From NCBI GenBank assembly GCA_007280275.1, contig QYQB01000123.1, forward strand, positions 1 through 47,170: DNA of 47,170 nucleotides. Direction: 5' to 3'. This stretch comes from a bacterium. GTDB taxonomy: Bacteria > Bacteroidota > Ignavibacteria > UBA10030. Every line of letters starts with the position of its first letter. The first letter of the stretch is position 1. Below are positions 9,609 to 18,872 of the stretch, in pieces. Below the pieces are notes generated by a model. The model searched no databases. It was not told where the DNA came from and worked only from the letters and a program-made list of their open reading frames with translations. The position numbers and the translations under genes were made by a program.

Positions 9609-11363
9609 ATGAAGACAAGAATTGGATCCGTTATCGCGTTGGTGCTGGCGTTCAACGTTTTGAGCCTCGCTTGGCAGAACGTTGCCTCCACTGGTCGCAG
9701 CGATATCCCGGCCCCACCGCAGCCGCCGCGATCGGCGCTCAGGGTTGCCAACTGCATGTCTGGGATGACATCAGGTGAATTGGCGGCAGTCCCGGACGTC
9801 ATTGCGGGCTTCGAGGGGGAGGATCAAGATGACCCTTCATATACTCTCTACAAAGCCGGATACAAATTGGTGCTTGACGAGAAGTGGGCTGAAGCCAGAA
9901 AAAAGTTCAGCGAAGTGTTGTCGAAGTACCCCAAAAGCAAGTATTCGGCCGAGGCTCTGTACTGGACGGCTTATTCCTGGAAGTATAGCGACAAGAAGAA
10001 AGCCATTGAAACGTACAAGTCATTTATGAAACAATATCCCACGAGTAACTACTACGATGATGCATCGGGCGATCTTGGACGGTTGGAGAATCCCGTTGTG
10101 CCGCGGCCGGACCGTTTTGCGCCACCCCAGGCAGGGTATGCTGTAACGGCGCCGGAACTCGCCCGCGCAGCGGCAACAATCAGCGAGGCTGCATCGACGT
10201 ATGGGGTTGTTCATGACGCTCATATCTACCCTGAAGGAAAAGCCGATGATCCGGAAGTACGGATGAAGGTCGAGGCATTTCAAGCGCTCATCCGATCGAA
10301 CAAGGATGAAAAGACGTTTGAACTCGTAAGGGAGACGCTCCTTGATCCAAAGCAGCCCTATCGCTTGCGCGAAACCGCTCTGTATGCACTGAGGCAATTC
10401 GAAAAGAAGGATCTCTCAGACCTCTATTTACAGGTCATGAAAAGCGATACGAGCAAGCTGCTGACTCAAAACATCATCTATCAACTAGGGTTCTATGCCG
10501 AACGTGGAGATGAGAAGATTATCGACGTACTTAAACAGACGGCTCTCGATTCCAACCAGGATCGACGCCTCCGGGAGGCATCCCTTCAGGCGCTTTGCGC
10601 TGCGAAGCGACCCGATCTGCTAAACTTCTACGCTGAAGTCGCGAGGAATGACGTCGATTTACATGTGAGACAGTCAGCACTGTATCAAATTGCTCAATCA
10701 GGTTCTGCAAATGAAGATACGGCCTATAAGCTCCTTAGCGAATTTGCATTGGACAAAAGCCAGGGCCGGGAATTTCGTGAAGCTGCCCTGTCATCACTGG
10801 GGTCTATGAGGGGAAACAAACCTGCAGAGTTGTATCTCCAAGTCGCCAGGACCGACCCCGATGAACGGATTCAAGAGATGGCGCTCTACTTGTTCGTCGG
10901 TTCCGGCAAGAGTCAGCCGGAAAAGGTATCGTCAACTCTCAAAGAGATTGTTCAGGATCGCAATCGGTCGTGGTCAATGCGAGAGGCCGCGATGAACAAC
11001 CTTGTTCGAATCGATGGTGACGAAGCATTGAAGCTTCTCGTTATGGTCGCCAAGACGGATCCAGAGGAGCGGATCAGACTATCTGCCATCAACTTCATAG
11101 GCTATCTTGGTAGAACCAAGGCGAAATCGCTGCTCACCTTAATCTCTTTGTTCGAAACCCTCCCCAAAAATCAGATGAACTCCGTTCAAAGCCTGATGTA
11201 CGCAATTGCGTCGATAGGAAACGACGAGGCAGTTGATTTTCTTGGTAGGTTGGCCAAGACCCATGAGAATCATGAAGTGCGTCGGATTGCGATCCAGTAC
11301 CTGGGAAATATCGGCGGCGAAAAGGCAAGGACGGTTTTGGTCGATATACTGAAAGGAAGGTAA
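9609..11363 (+). CDS. TPR plus HEAT-repeat protein (secreted)
   Basis: Signal-like N-terminus; TPR-like ARKKFSEVLSKYPKSKYSAEALYWTAYSWKY; many HEAT repeats. Confidence 0.85.
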   Translation: MKTRIGSVIALVLAFNVLSLAWQNVASTGRSDIPAPPQPPRSALRVANCMSGMTSGELAAVPDVIAGFEGEDQDDPSYTLYKAGYKLVLDEKWAEARKKFSEVLSKYPKSKYSAEALYWTAYSWKYSDKKKAIETYKSFMKQYPTSNYYDDASGDLGRLENPVVPRPDRFAPPQAGYAVTAPELARAAATISEAASTYGVVHDAHIYPEGKADDPEVRMKVEAFQALIRSNKDEKTFELVRETLLDPKQPYRLRETALYALRQFEKKDLSDLYLQVMKSDTSKLLTQNIIYQLGFYAERGDEKIIDVLKQTALDSNQDRRLREASLQALCAAKRPDLLNFYAEVARNDVDLHVRQSALYQIAQSGSANEDTAYKLLSEFALDKSQGREFREAALSSLGSMRGNKPAELYLQVARTDPDERIQEMALYLFVGSGKSQPEKVSSTLKEIVQDRNRSWSMREAAMNNLVRIDGDEALKLLVMVAKTDPEERIRLSAINFIGYLGRTKAKSLLTLISLFETLPKNQMNSVQSLMYAIASIGNDEAVDFLGRLAKTHENHEVRRIAIQYLGNIGGEKARTVLVDILKGR

Positions 11364-11676
11364 TCCGCTACTCGGGGATGGGACATTAGTCCATGAAACC
11401 TGGACCGTGTCCCACCTCCCGCTAGTTTGCACTCCCGTTGTACAGACTCTGCAGCGGATCTCTTCTGGATCAACGGATCCGCGCCATGCGTCCCCGTTCC
11501 TGTCTTCAGATTCCACCGCCCGCTTTCCATCTTTCTCAATCGTCAGGTGAATAGCCATTATACCGCGAACAGGTACTACGCGTAAGATCTCCAGGGTGGC
11601 TGAACCGAGGGTGGTTGCGGGCTTCTCCCAGAGTCGGCGAGGTAGCGCCCGGGGCCTTTCCGAAGATCTTTCCATA

Positions 11677-11705
11677 CAACCTTTTCCGCTTCGCGCAGGT
11701 CTAAC
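11677..11705 (+). promoter_or_regulatory. Candidate ECF sigma-dependent promoter (CAACC-N17-GTCTAAC)
   Basis: TACAACCTTTT...GCGCAGGTCTAAC closely matches TACAACCTTTT...GCACAGGTCTAAT at 5274-5303. Confidence 0.6.
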
Positions 11706-11746
11706 AAGAATCTGACACAAACGGGAACGCTAGAGGAGAGCTTCAT

Positions 11747-14395
11747 ATGCGCATTCGTTGGACCCAGGTAGTACTGTGTATGCTTGGCTGTTTCGCTTAT
11801 CTGCAATCTCAGACTCCAACACCGCCAACCAAGATCTCGGCTGAACGGGTTCGGGAGGCGATGACGATTGATGGAAACCTTTCGGAGCAAGTCTGGCAAG
11901 GCCCGGGCTTAACAAATTTCACGCAGAGGCTGCCCAATGAGGGATATCCTCCCTCACAGAAGACTGAAGTGTGGCTTGCGTACGACGATGAAGCGCTCTA
12001 CGTCGCGGCGAGGATGCACGACACTGCCCCCGACTCGATCATTCAGGTACTCGGACGCCGCGATGCTGACATGACGGCGGACTGGTTGAAATTCTACATC
12101 GACCCATATCATGACAGAAGGAGCGGATTCTACTTTAACCTGAGCGCTGCGGGCACGATGCAGGACGGGACGCTCTATAACGATGATTGGGATGACGATT
12201 CCTGGGATGGAGTTTGGGAAGGGAGAGCCCGGATCGGCAAGGATGGATGGACGGCGGAAATGCGCATTCCTTTCTCGCAACTCCGGTTCCATCCCGCCGA
12301 GAAGTATGTGTGGGGAGCGAATTTTAGCCGCAGCATCGGACGGGCAATCGAGAAAGACTACTTAGTCTACACGCCCCAAAAAGAGAGCGGATTTGTGTCG
12401 CGATTCATCGATGTCATTGGAATCGAGAAGATTGCACCACCAATGAACATTGAAGTGCTTCCCTATGCGACATCACGCGCAGAGTATTCTCAACGTCCTC
12501 CTGGAGATCCATTCAATGATGGCTCCAAATACTCTCCCGGAATAGGTGCCGATTTCAAGATCGCTCTCGGTTCGGGTCTCACGGTCAACGGAACCATCAA
12601 TCCTGATTTCGGCCAGGTTGAAGTCGATCCAGCGGTGGTGAACCTGAGCGACGTCGAGACATTCTATCAGGAGAAACGACCATTCTTCGTCGAGGGAGCC
12701 AACGTATTCCAATTCGGGCAGGGAGGTTCGAACAACTTCTGGGGATTCAACTGGGGAAATCCCAATTTCATCTATAGCCGGCGAATCGGCCGAGCTCCCC
12801 AAGGAGGAATCCCATCCCATGATTTCGTTGAAATGCCCCTCGGCACGCACATTCTCGGTGCTGGGAAGATCACCGGGAAGGTGGGCGATGACTGGAATGT
12901 GGGCATGATCCACGCGGCCACTTCCAGGGAATACGCGAATATCCAGACCTCTGGCAGGCAGGAAGAATTTGAAATCGAACCATTGACATACTACGGGGTC
13001 GGTAGGGTGCAGAGAGATTTCGATGACGGGAGACAAGGAATCGGGTTCTTGACGACGTTCACGAACCGGTTTTTTTCTGACAGAAGGCTTCAGGACGCGG
13101 TCAACAGCCGAGCGCTGGTTGGCGGGATTGACGGATGGCAGTTCCTTGATTCAGCGAAGACCTATGTGGTGACAGGCTGGGGGGCTTTCACTTCTGTGAG
13201 CGGTAGTCAGTCGAGGATCACTTCCTTGCAGCGGGGTTCACGCCACTACTTTCAGCGTCCGGGGCTCTCTCAGTTTCAGGTGGATAGTGGGGCGACGAGT
13301 CTTTCCGGGTACGCTGCTCGATTCACATTGAACAAACAAAAAGGTGCGATGCAGCTCAACGCTGCTGTCGGATTGATTAGCCCGGGATTTGATGTTGACG
13401 ACCTTGGATTCTCCTGGCGAACGGACGTTGTGAATTACCATATAGTGTCCGGGTACAAATGGACAGATCGGACCGAGTTCTACAATAATGTTCGGTTCGA
13501 TGTGGCGGCCTTTGGAAGCAACGACTTTGGAGGGAATAAGATCTGGCAAGGGTATTTCTTCAGGTGCAACATCGAGTTCCCGAATTTCTATGAGTTCTCA
13601 TTGATCCACGCCTACAATCCCTATACAATTGACACGCGCTCCACACGAGGCGGCCCGCCAATGCTGAATCCAATAGGGAGGGAATGGGACATCAACGTCG
13701 GGACAGATAGCCGTAAATCGGTTGTCATGAATATGTCCGCGTTCACGTATCTCGGAGGCGGTGGTGAGCAATTCCAAGGGGGATTGGAGATTGAATTCAA
13801 GCCCCTCCCGAATATCCTCCTGTCACTGGGGCCTGACTTCAGCAGAAATCTGAATCAGGCTCAATGGGTCGGGTCGTATAGCGATCCCACCGCCGTCCAA
13901 GCAGACGGCACGCGTTACGTGTTTGCTGATTTCGATCAGAAGACCATATCCGCAAACATCCGCCTCAACTGGACATTCTCGCCACAATTGAGCCTGCAAT
14001 TCTTCCTCCAACCTCTACTCTCGTCGGGGAATTATCGCGACTTCAAACATTTCGCAAAGCCAAGGACTTTCGAGTTCGGCACATATGGCAGGGGCGGTTC
14101 AACGATCACGCTCAATCAGGACGGGACAGGGTATTCGGTTGATGCGGATGGAGCCGGACCAGCTCCGGGCTACTCATTTAGCAATCCCAACTTCAGCTTC
14201 GCCTCCCTCAGGGGAAATGCGGTCCTGAGATGGGAATACCGTCCAGGATCTGCTCTCTATCTCGTCTGGACTCAGACCAGGTCGGACAATGAGGCGGTGG
14301 GCGAATTCCGGTTTGGTCGCTCGATGAACAGGTTGTGGGAAATCAAGGGTGACAACATCTTTATGCTCAAATTCACATATTGGTGGTCACCGTAA
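11747..14395 (+). CDS. DUF5916 outer-membrane protein with N-terminal CBM9-like domain
   Basis: MTIDGNLSEQVWQGPGLTNFTQRLPNEGYPPSQKTEVWLAYDDEALYVAARMHD; NPDFGQVEVDPAVVNLSDVETFYQEKRPFFVEGANVF. Confidence 0.93.
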   Translation: MRIRWTQVVLCMLGCFAYLQSQTPTPPTKISAERVREAMTIDGNLSEQVWQGPGLTNFTQRLPNEGYPPSQKTEVWLAYDDEALYVAARMHDTAPDSIIQVLGRRDADMTADWLKFYIDPYHDRRSGFYFNLSAAGTMQDGTLYNDDWDDDSWDGVWEGRARIGKDGWTAEMRIPFSQLRFHPAEKYVWGANFSRSIGRAIEKDYLVYTPQKESGFVSRFIDVIGIEKIAPPMNIEVLPYATSRAEYSQRPPGDPFNDGSKYSPGIGADFKIALGSGLTVNGTINPDFGQVEVDPAVVNLSDVETFYQEKRPFFVEGANVFQFGQGGSNNFWGFNWGNPNFIYSRRIGRAPQGGIPSHDFVEMPLGTHILGAGKITGKVGDDWNVGMIHAATSREYANIQTSGRQEEFEIEPLTYYGVGRVQRDFDDGRQGIGFLTTFTNRFFSDRRLQDAVNSRALVGGIDGWQFLDSAKTYVVTGWGAFTSVSGSQSRITSLQRGSRHYFQRPGLSQFQVDSGATSLSGYAARFTLNKQKGAMQLNAAVGLISPGFDVDDLGFSWRTDVVNYHIVSGYKWTDRTEFYNNVRFDVAAFGSNDFGGNKIWQGYFFRCNIEFPNFYEFSLIHAYNPYTIDTRSTRGGPPMLNPIGREWDINVGTDSRKSVVMNMSAFTYLGGGGEQFQGGLEIEFKPLPNILLSLGPDFSRNLNQAQWVGSYSDPTAVQADGTRYVFADFDQKTISANIRLNWTFSPQLSLQFFLQPLLSSGNYRDFKHFAKPRTFEFGTYGRGGSTITLNQDGTGYSVDADGAGPAPGYSFSNPNFSFASLRGNAVLRWEYRPGSALYLVWTQTRSDNEAVGEFRFGRSMNRLWEIKGDNIFMLKFTYWWSP

Positions 14396-14423
14396 GTTTT
14401 GATCGAACAAGCCACTCCACGCA

Positions 14424-15524
14424 TCACCATTGCCGGACAAACATCTTGCCCGGCAACTGCCTCACGAGTCCCTTGAATTCGAGAGAAAGGAGATTGACGA
14501 GCGCATCTGCCGTCGATGTCTCTGCGAGTTCGGAAATTGTGTCAATCTGTACCGGCTGGTCCCCCAAGATGTTGAGGACGTTTCTCTCAAATAGCGTCAA
14601 TTCAACAGGTGGGTCAATCGCACGCTCCTTCTTGAGAAGATGACGCATCTGGGGTCCAAGTTCTTCAAGAATGTCCTGCACCCGCTGCACCAACTTCGCC
14701 CTCCCTTCCCGGATCAGCTTGTTCGGCCCGGCACTCCGCTTCTCGGTAATATTGCCGGGTACTGCGAAGACTTCGCGGTTCTGATCGAGAGCTGTTGACG
14801 CAGTTATCATCGCTCCTCCATCCTCACCCGATTCTACAATCACAGTTCCAAGCGAAAGACCGCTTATGATGCGATTGCGCCGCGGAAAATTCGTTGCATC
14901 GGGTTTCGCCCCCATCGGGAATTCGGACACGACAGCTCCTTGTTCCGCGATGGCTTCGAGGAGCTTTCGGTTCTCCGGCGGATAAGGAACGTCAAGCCCG
15001 GAACCAATCACCGCGATGGTCCGACCTTTCGACTTCAATGCGGTTTGATGCGCTTGCGTGTCGATGCCACGGGCGAGACCGCTCACGACGGTCAGCCCGA
15101 GCTCGACCAATTCCCGCGCAAATATTTCGGCAGTCATTTGGCCGTACAGAGAGGGGTGCCTTGTGCCCACGATGGCTATTGAATTCTTGTCATTGGACAT
15201 GAAATGCCCGAGCATGTACAGAAGCGCGGGAGGATCATATGTTTTCTTCAGGAGATCAGGATACTCGCTGTCCCAGATGGTCAGAATTCTTCCCCCGATC
15301 CTGTTGAGCCGCTTGAGTTGCTCGTCCGCGAACTTCTCGCCTCCTTTGTTATGAACGATATTCGACGCCAGCTTCTTGTCGATGCCTGGCACCCTGATGA
15401 GATCGCGTGGTGATGCCTTCAGGATGGCGGAGGGATCGTGGAAGTGCGTAATAAGAGCCCGGATCTTATGAGGGCCGATCCTCGGCACGGAGGAGAGTGT
15501 TAGGAGATCTCGAACCTTGAACAT
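14424..15524 (-). CDS. dprA: DNA processing protein DprA
   Basis: IAIVGTRHPSLYGQ, VVSGLARGIDTQAHQTAL, FPRRNRIISGLSLGTVIVE; start refined. Confidence 0.95.
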   Translation of the reverse strand: MFKVRDLLTLSSVPRIGPHKIRALITHFHDPSAILKASPRDLIRVPGIDKKLASNIVHNKGGEKFADEQLKRLNRIGGRILTIWDSEYPDLLKKTYDPPALLYMLGHFMSNDKNSIAIVGTRHPSLYGQMTAEIFARELVELGLTVVSGLARGIDTQAHQTALKSKGRTIAVIGSGLDVPYPPENRKLLEAIAEQGAVVSEFPMGAKPDATNFPRRNRIISGLSLGTVIVESGEDGGAMITASTALDQNREVFAVPGNITEKRSAGPNKLIREGRAKLVQRVQDILEELGPQMRHLLKKERAIDPPVELTLFERNVLNILGDQPVQIDTISELAETSTADALVNLLSLEFKGLVRQLPGKMFVRQW

Positions 15525-15618
15525 GATCAGTTGATCGTTGGACGGAAAGGACGCGGTCAAGATTGGTGAAGCAGGGGAAATGCAGGAACGGAGGCAAAAC
15601 CGGAACCGGCCCGGTTTG

Positions 15619-17007
15619 TCAGGTTTGCCGGATTTCGCTGATGAAGGTAGCGACCAGCTCGTCTGCTTTCGCTTTTTGAGGGGCTTCTGCGATGATGCGT
15701 ATGATCGGTTCGGTATTCGACTTGCGGAGATGAACCCAGTATTCCGGGAAGTCGAGCTTCAGGCCATCGGTTGTTGTGACCTTGCCTTTGGCGCTGTACT
15801 TGTTCTGAAGTCGCGAGAGGACATCGTCCGGGTTTAGAGTCCCCAGATCGACTTTCCCCTTCGTGATGGAGTACTGCGGAAGGCTTTGTTTGAGTTCGGA
15901 AACGGTGCCGCCAAATTCTGCAAGATGCTGGAGTGTCAACCCGATGCCCACCGGCGCATCTCTTCCGATGTGAGAAGCCGGGAGTATGACCCCGCCGCTT
16001 CCTTCACCGCCGACGATTGCACCGACTTCCTTCATTTTCTTCGCTACGTTGATCTCTCCGACTGGAGTCCGTATGAGCTCTGCACCAAATCGCGCACAAA
16101 TGTCGTCGATCGCCCGTGTGGTAGAGAGGTTGACGACAACGCGGGGCGTTTGCGATTGTCGATTTGCGATACTCGACTTGCTCAACGACTCTTTCTCCAG
16201 GACAAACTTTACCACGCTGGCAATGGTATATTCCTCGCCGATCGGTTCCCCCTTTTCATCGATGAGGACCAAGCGGTCGACATCAGGGTCAACGGCGATC
16301 CCGAGATCTGCGTGCTCCTCTTTGACGCGGTCGGAGAGGCCAGAGAGGTTTTCCGGTATTGGCTCAGGAGTGTGGGAGAAAACACCTGAGACGTCGCAAT
16401 TCATCTCCACCACATCGCAGCCGAATTCCCTCAGCAGCTTTGGGATCATCACACCTCCAGCTGCATTGACGCAATCCACGACAACCCGAAACCTGCCTTT
16501 TCGTACCTTCTCCACATCGATATAGGGAAGAGAGAGGACATTGTTGATATGCCTGTCGATCATGCCGGGATCAGAAGTGTGTTTCCCCTGTCTGTCCCAC
16601 GCAGAGTAGCTCCTCGGCTGCTGTTCAGCGATAGACCAGAATGCATGGTTCTCATCGGCGTCGAGAAAAAGTCCTGTCGAAGACATGAATTTCAAGCCGT
16701 TCCATTGCATCGGGTTATGGCTGGCCGTGATGGCGATGCCGCCGGCTGCTTTGTTCATCTCGACGGTAAGCGCAACAGTAGGTGTTGGGCAGACCCCGAT
16801 CCCAATGACATCGCAGCCCATCTGAGACAATGTCGACGAGACGATATGTGCGATGCTCTTTCCGGTGATTCTCCCATCCCGCCCGATGACAATCGTCCCG
16901 CGATTGCAGTATTGCGCGAAGGCCGAGGCATATTTCACGACCGTCTCTGGCGTGAGACTGCTTCCGACGATACCGCGAATTCCTGAAATACTGACCATCA
17001 AAGACAT
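15619..17007 (-). CDS. glmM: Phosphoglucosamine mutase / phosphohexomutase
   Basis: GIAITASHNPMQWNGLK active-site loop, DPDVDRLVLIDEKGEPIGEE metal-binding loop, LRKSNTEPIIRI phosphate loop. Confidence 0.88.
   Translation of the reverse strand: MSLMVSISGIRGIVGSSLTPETVVKYASAFAQYCNRGTIVIGRDGRITGKSIAHIVSSTLSQMGCDVIGIGVCPTPTVALTVEMNKAAGGIAITASHNPMQWNGLKFMSSTGLFLDADENHAFWSIAEQQPRSYSAWDRQGKHTSDPGMIDRHINNVLSLPYIDVEKVRKGRFRVVVDCVNAAGGVMIPKLLREFGCDVVEMNCDVSGVFSHTPEPIPENLSGLSDRVKEEHADLGIAVDPDVDRLVLIDEKGEPIGEEYTIASVVKFVLEKESLSKSSIANRQSQTPRVVVNLSTTRAIDDICARFGAELIRTPVGEINVAKKMKEVGAIVGGEGSGGVILPASHIGRDAPVGIGLTLQHLAEFGGTVSELKQSLPQYSITKGKVDLGTLNPDDVLSRLQNKYSAKGKVTTTDGLKLDFPEYWVHLRKSNTEPIIRIIAEAPQKAKADELVATFISEIRQT
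16150..16170. repeat. Three tandem heptamers (TTGCGAT TGTCGAT TTGCGAT) inside the phosphoglucosamine mutase CDS
   Basis: Minus strand reads ATCGCAA ATCGACA ATCGCAA; encodes part of SSIANRQSQT. Confidence 0.75.
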
Positions 17008-17155
17008 TGCCGATTCATCCCCGTTCTATGATGCGAATGTAAGAAATGAGGCCTCCAGAAGCAAGGAAAGCCTCGAGGCTTCGCTTGGCGTTTCGGTTGC
17101 TTGAATGTTTTGCTCTGCATCATTACCTTGTTCCAAAGGATCCGGGGTGAGACAC

Positions 17156-17722
17156 ATGCAACTAAGTGTTGCTGATAAGGAAGAGCTCCTGAGAATTGCG
17201 AGGGCATCAATTGCCTCGGTGCTGAGTGATCGACCCGGCGAACGAAGCGATCAGAGTGGAGCTTCGTTGAGGGAGCATTGCGGAGCTTTTGTCACCCTCC
17301 ATCTTCACGGCGAGCTGCGCGGTTGCATTGGGTACATTGAAGCCCAATTCCCTCTGCTCGAAACCATCGAAGAAGCTGCGGTCAAGGCGGCGGTCGAAGA
17401 CCCCAGATTCCCTCCCCTGACTGCCGAAGAATTCGAGGACGTTGAAATAGAGATCTCGGTTCTTTCCCCTCTGCAGAAAACCTCGAGCGTCGATGAAATT
17501 GAAGTAGGAAAGCACGGGCTCGTGATTGATGCAGGATACACGCGCGGTCTTCTGCTTCCACAGGTGGCAACCGAATACGGGTGGGGAAGGGAGCAATTCC
17601 TCTCCCAGACGTGCCGCAAAGCGGGATTGCCAGTTGATGCCTGGAAGAAGAAGGGGATCACAATCTATAGCTTCACATCGGACGTGTTCTCAGAGGCTGA
17701 GATGTTCCGGAAAGGTCACTGA
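17156..17722 (+). CDS. AMMECR1-family protein (AmmeMemoRadiSam system protein A)
   Basis: CGAFVTLHLHGELRGCIGYIEAQFPL; DPRFPPLTAEEFEDVEIEISVLSPL. Confidence 0.95.
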   Translation: MQLSVADKEELLRIARASIASVLSDRPGERSDQSGASLREHCGAFVTLHLHGELRGCIGYIEAQFPLLETIEEAAVKAAVEDPRFPPLTAEEFEDVEIEISVLSPLQKTSSVDEIEVGKHGLVIDAGYTRGLLLPQVATEYGWGREQFLSQTCRKAGLPVDAWKKKGITIYSFTSDVFSEAEMFRKGH

Positions 17723-17734
17723 AAAGAGGAGACT

Positions 17735-18562
17735 ATGTCCCGAGTCAGAAAACCTGCGGTTGCCGGATCGTTCTATGACGGGGACCCCGGACGTTTGAGC
17801 CACCAAGTTGACCTGCTCCTTACGCAGGCTGAGGACAAGGACTTAAAGGGGGCGATTCGCGCATTGGTTTCTCCGCATGCCGGATACATGTATTCGGGGC
17901 TAGCGGCGGCTGTCGGATACAAGGCGTTGCGGGGTTCCACCTATGACGCCGTATTGATGGTGGGACCCAGCCATCGGGAGTCTTTCGACGGTGTGTCGAT
18001 CTATCCTGGTGATGCTTATCGAACGCCTCTTGGAGATGTACCTATTCACAAGGAGATCCGTGCCGCCCTCGCGGCGCAGTCTCCGGTGTTTGTACTGTCT
18101 GATGTCGGGCATCGCAGCGAGCATTGCCTCGAAGTTCAGCTCCCGTTTCTTCAGAAAGTTCTGGGAGAATTCACTTTCGTGCCGATGATTGTCGGCAATC
18201 AAAGCAAAGAGATCTGCCTTTCGCTTGGGACCGCAATCGCCGAAGTGGCACGGGGGAAGAACATCCTTCTTGTGGCCAGCAGTGACTTGTCGCACTACCA
18301 TCCATACAACACCGCCGTGAGTCTTGATCGCCGCGTGATAGACCAGGTCGAATCCTTCGATGAACTCGCCCTGATGGAACAAATTGAAACCGAGCGTGTT
18401 GAGGCTTGTGGTGGAGGGCCTGTGGTGTCTGTAATGCACGCTGCAAAGCTCCTCGGTGCGAATCGATCGCAGGCTCTTTTCTACTGCAATTCCGGAGACA
18501 TAACCGGCGACAAAAGCGCCGTCGTCGGCTACCTTTCTGCTGCGTTTCTTCAGGTCCACTAA
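17735..18562 (+). CDS. MEMO1-family protein (AmmeMemoRadiSam system protein B)
   Basis: RKPAVAGSFYDGDPGRL; VSPHAGYMYSGLAAAVGYKAL; VGPSHRESFDG; SSDLSHYHPY. Confidence 0.96.
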   Translation: MSRVRKPAVAGSFYDGDPGRLSHQVDLLLTQAEDKDLKGAIRALVSPHAGYMYSGLAAAVGYKALRGSTYDAVLMVGPSHRESFDGVSIYPGDAYRTPLGDVPIHKEIRAALAAQSPVFVLSDVGHRSEHCLEVQLPFLQKVLGEFTFVPMIVGNQSKEICLSLGTAIAEVARGKNILLVASSDLSHYHPYNTAVSLDRRVIDQVESFDELALMEQIETERVEACGGGPVVSVMHAAKLLGANRSQALFYCNSGDITGDKSAVVGYLSAAFLQVH

Positions 18563-18872
18563 GGCGTGAGCCGCCGCATCCTGACTGACGCGGGTGCGCG
18601 TGGCTTGCCGTGAGGAATTGCTTCTCCTGCTCACAATCTCGTCTCGGATCGGCAAACAATTCATTTCCAGGTCCGATCGGTCCAGACGTTCTCCCTCAGG
18701 CCTGAACTCGCCGTGTACGCCCAGAGCTTTGAATCAATCCCAGAGCGAACGATGAGCCGCGAGAATCTTCTCAGTTCCATAAGAGGAGAAAATTTCGTAT
18801 TATTTTCTTCAGCACAAATGCTCGACCTGCACGACGGGCAAGCCCATTGATGAGGATTCTGACGAAAACTGA

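Noticed and set aside
18245-18262. Possible sigma-54 promoter (TGGCAC) given rpoN in the window
   Set aside because: Lies inside the MEMO1 CDS and lacks the TTGC half at the right spacing.
17900-18664. 254-aa minus-strand ORF
   Set aside because: Antisense to the clear MEMO1-family gene.
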